A DNA stretch of 7,856 nt from Betaproteobacteria bacterium (lineage in GTDB: Bacteria; Pseudomonadota; Gammaproteobacteria; Burkholderiales; SG8-41): assembly GCA_025356695.1 (NCBI GenBank), contig JANXSE010000121.1, forward strand, positions 1 to 7,856, given 5' to 3'. Below, piece by piece: positions 6,056 to 7,856 of the stretch. The notes under the pieces were generated by a model. The model saw only the letters and a program-made list of their open reading frames with translations, was not told the origin of the DNA and ran no database searches. How positions within the stretch are numbered: position 1 is the first letter of the stretch; every line of letters starts with the position of its first letter. The translations under genes were made by a program, and so were the position numbers.

Positions 6056-7339
6056 CTATTGCAACGGCGCCAGCGTGCGCGGATCGGCGATTTTTCCTGT
6101 GACGGCCGATGCTGCGACGGTCGCCGGGCTGCCGAGAAACAGCTTCGCGTCTTTGGCGCCAAAGCGGCCGGCATTGCTGTTGGACGCCGTCGAGATCGAT
6201 ACTTCACCGCTGTGCAAGGGGCCGACTACCGCGTCGTTGCAGGGGCCGCAGCCGGCCGGCAGCGGAATGACACCGGCCTCCATGAAGGTCTGCATCAGGC
6301 CGTCGGCCAGCAGGCGGTGCGTCGATTGTTCCGAGCCCGGCGCGATGAACATGCGCACGCCGGGCGCGAGTTGCCGTCCGCGCAGGATCTGCGCGGCGAT
6401 CACGAAATCCTCGTACATGCCGGAGCCGCAGGCGCCGATGAAGGCGTGGTCGATTTTCTGGCCGGCGGCACCGCCGATGTCGATTGACTGATGGATGCCG
6501 CCCGGCGGTGCAATCTGCGGTTCGAGCGTGCTGATGTCGAGTTCGGCACTTGCTTCATACACTGCGTCGTTGTCTGCGTAGACCGGCGTAAACGGGCGCT
6601 TCGCGTGTTGCTGTGCGCGTTCAAGGATGGCCGCCGACGGCGGAAAGAACACGCCATAGGCACGCATCTCGGTCGGCGAGTTGCACAGCGCGGCGCGCGC
6701 GGCGAGGTCGAGGTCGTCGAGATCGCCGGCGAATTCGAGCACGCGGTAATCAAGTTCGAAAGCGAGCGCGCCGTCGCCGAGCATGCGCGCGATGCGAAAG
6801 CCGATGTCGCGCGCGTGGACGCCGGGTTTGAGTTTGCCGCGCAGCGTCAGCTTGACGGACTGCGGTGCCATCACCCAATTGGTGCCGGTCGCCAGCACGC
6901 GGCTGATTTCGGCGCCGACCCGGAAGCCGAAGGCACCGATGGCACCGGCGTTGGTGGCGTGGCGGTCGTTGTCGAAATAAAACATGCCGGGCAGCAGCAG
7001 GCCGGACTCCATCGGGAAGATGTGGCCGTGGCCGCCGCGACCGACATCGTAAAAATTTTTGATGCCCCAGGCTTTGGCGGCGTTGCGGTTGATGACGCCG
7101 AACTCGGCGGCACGCGTGCTGCCGTAGATGACTTCGTGATCGGTCACCATCATGACTTTATCCGGCGCGGCGAGACGGTCGATGCCGAGTGCGTCGAGTT
7201 CGCGCCGCACGCCGCGCACGAGGCCGTCGTGCACCATGATGAAATCGGGGTCCGGATAAACGACGTCACCGGCGCGCACCTGTGCGCGGCCGGCGGTGCG
7301 GGCAAGTACTTTTTCAACAGCGGTCATTCCCATGCGCAC
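6056..7339 (-). CDS. Aconitase-family hydro-lyase large subunit, LeuC-like, copy 2 (no adjacent small subunit)
   Basis: This 427-residue protein is a close, collinear paralogue of copy 1, roughly 60% identical by eye. The Fe-S ligands are C304, C364 and C367. Acid/base equivalents are D67-H68, H106, D125/H127 and E224, with R392 retained. It shares the Asp-Arg-His change (125-127), and where most relatives have Asn-Arg it has S386-N387. It differs from copy 1 just after that motif (A128 for C126) and around the GCGPC loop (NDAVVG for ASGRNG), so substrate preference may differ. Three starts are possible: GTG 7339, ATG 7333 and ATG 7327. AGG (7347-7349) is seven bases before the GTG and favours it, while alignment with copy 1 favours 7333. 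No LeuD-like gene follows, as the next gene downstream converges on it. It may share the small subunit at 2967-3512 or use one elsewhere. Confidence 0.87.
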   Translation of the reverse strand: MRMGMTAVEKVLARTAGRAQVRAGDVVYPDPDFIMVHDGLVRGVRRELDALGIDRLAAPDKVMMVTDHEVIYGSTRAAEFGVINRNAAKAWGIKNFYDVGRGGHGHIFPMESGLLLPGMFYFDNDRHATNAGAIGAFGFRVGAEISRVLATGTNWVMAPQSVKLTLRGKLKPGVHARDIGFRIARMLGDGALAFELDYRVLEFAGDLDDLDLAARAALCNSPTEMRAYGVFFPPSAAILERAQQHAKRPFTPVYADNDAVYEASAELDISTLEPQIAPPGGIHQSIDIGGAAGQKIDHAFIGACGSGMYEDFVIAAQILRGRQLAPGVRMFIAPGSEQSTHRLLADGLMQTFMEAGVIPLPAGCGPCNDAVVGPLHSGEVSISTASNSNAGRFGAKDAKLFLGSPATVAASAVTGKIADPRTLAPLQ

Positions 7340-7346
7340 ATTCTAA

Positions 7347-7428
7347 CCTGTTGAATCGAATGGCGGGACGGGGTGGGGGCGTGATAGCGTCGAGGGACGC
7401 GACGATGGACAGGTCGATTCCGAACAGG
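7347..7428. repeat. Inverted repeat in the divergent region between LeuC-like copy 2 and the exported protein
   Basis: CCTGTTGAATCGA at 7347-7359 recurs inverted at 7414-7428 as TCGATTCCGAACAGG, identical except for a two-base insertion. The two arms are 54 bases apart. The left arm covers the likely ribosome site of LeuC-like copy 2. Paired regulator sites are possible, but chance is not excluded. Confidence 0.3.
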
Positions 7429-7463
7429 CACACTTTGGCCCATTGCTGTTACCGTCGTGGCCG

Positions 7464-7856
7464 ATGAAAAAATTCGCATCAATGCCCCTGCGAAGCATGC
7501 GCCGGATTGCGCTGACGGCCATCGTTGCCGCGCTTGCGCTGCCGGCGGTATCGGCTGAGCGCGGCGATTTCAGCAATCTGGCGCGCTCGCGCTATGTGCA
7601 TTGCGCCTTCTACAAGAACTACGAAACCGATCCGGTCAACGGCGACCCGATCATGATCGAGGGCCGTTCCAATTCGCTGATGCATTTTCAGGGCATCGAC
7701 GAGGCGCATGAAACTGCGCATGCGATCTACACGCGCATGGCGGGGCAGCGCGACGTGCTGGTGCGACATACTGCGAAGGCCATCCACTTCATCGACAACG
7801 TCGCCGGCATGTATGTGTTGACGACCGTGCACAATTGTCTCGATTACGATGAAAAG
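7464..7856 (+). CDS. Hypothetical exported protein, N-terminal part; 3' end beyond window
   Basis: The ATG at 7464 opens 131 codons with no stop up to the window edge. A signal peptide is clear: basic start (K2, K3, R10, R13, R14), hydrophobic core at 15-29 and a likely cut after V-S-A at 31. The mature part begins ERGDFSNLARSRYVHCAFYK and later holds H-F-Q-G-I-D-E-A-H-E (74-83) and HNCLDYDE (123-130). Two cysteines, C47 and C125, could form a disulfide in the periplasm. I do not recognise the family. No convincing Shine-Dalgarno sequence is seen, so the start rests on the signal peptide. It is transcribed divergently from LeuC-like copy 2, and a weak -35-like TGGACA lies at 7406-7411. Any link to carboxylate metabolism is unproven. 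Confidence 0.7.
   Translation, partial: MKKFASMPLRSMRRIALTAIVAALALPAVSAERGDFSNLARSRYVHCAFYKNYETDPVNGDPIMIEGRSNSLMHFQGIDEAHETAHAIYTRMAGQRDVLVRHTAKAIHFIDNVAGMYVLTTVHNCLDYDEK

Noticed and set aside
4876..6207. 443-residue minus-strand open frame opposite the TctC receptor
   Set aside because: The plus strand encodes a complete TctC protein with signal peptide and ribosome site; the antisense product is Arg/Ala/His-rich noise that also runs into the end of the next gene.
6491..7354. 287-residue plus-strand open frame opposite LeuC-like copy 2
   Set aside because: It resembles the frame opposite copy 1 only because the sense genes are paralogues; no independent coding signal.
7340..7368. Sigma70 promoter of LeuC-like copy 2 with TAGAAT (7345-7340) as -10
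   Set aside because: It directly abuts the GTG start codon and overlaps the ribosome-site region, and the -35 position reads TCCCGC.
7406..7434. Promoter of the exported protein gene from TGGACA at 7406-7411
   Set aside because: The -35 matches at five of six bases, but the -10 position 17 bases on (CACACT) is poor; mentioned only as a weak possibility.

Overview
The window is GC-rich, densely coded DNA from a proteobacterium. A Bug/TctC-type periplasmic receptor, a YgiQ-type radical SAM protein and a YgiB/YgiC/YjfL-type gene set together point to Beta- or Gammaproteobacteria; a Burkholderiales-like betaproteobacterium is my best guess, but it is only an inference. I see no tRNA, rRNA, CRISPR array, insertion sequence or phage gene, and no gene-free stretch longer than about 130 bases.

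Layout. Positions 1-4811 form one tight minus-strand cluster, read from right to left: a divergent aconitase/isopropylmalate dehydratase (LeuC-type) large subunit (4811-3525), a LeuD-type small subunit (3512-2967), a DUF1190 lipoprotein (2950-2585), a YgiC/YjfC-type ATP-grasp ligase (2582-1461), a DUF350 membrane protein (1448-1035) and the first 341 codons of a YgiQ-family radical SAM gene (1023-1) that carries an in-frame amber codon. Gaps between these genes are 2-16 bases, so they are probably one operon. A plus-strand gene for a tripartite tricarboxylate receptor (4942-5943) diverges from it across a 130-base promoter region. That region has a good sigma70-like promoter on each strand and a palindrome over the minus-strand -10. 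A second LeuC-type large subunit (7339-6056, minus) converges on the receptor gene, with an 11-bp hairpin in between. Beyond it, a plus-strand gene for an unknown exported protein (7464 onward) runs off the right edge.

How the genes may work together. The receptor should capture a carboxylate in the periplasm, and the flanking aconitase-family subunits could isomerise or dehydrate a carboxylate of this sort. Both large subunits keep the three [4Fe-4S] cysteines and the large-subunit acid/base residues. However, the usual Asp-Ser-His motif is Asp-Arg-His, the Asn-Arg substrate-binding pair is lost, and the small subunit lacks the near-invariant Ser-Ser-Arg-Glu motif. This looks like an undescribed branch of the hydro-lyase family with a rebuilt active site, and it is the most interesting feature here. 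Joining this enzyme to a lipoprotein/ATP-grasp/DUF350 module in one apparent transcript is also unusual. The substrate cannot be read from the sequence.
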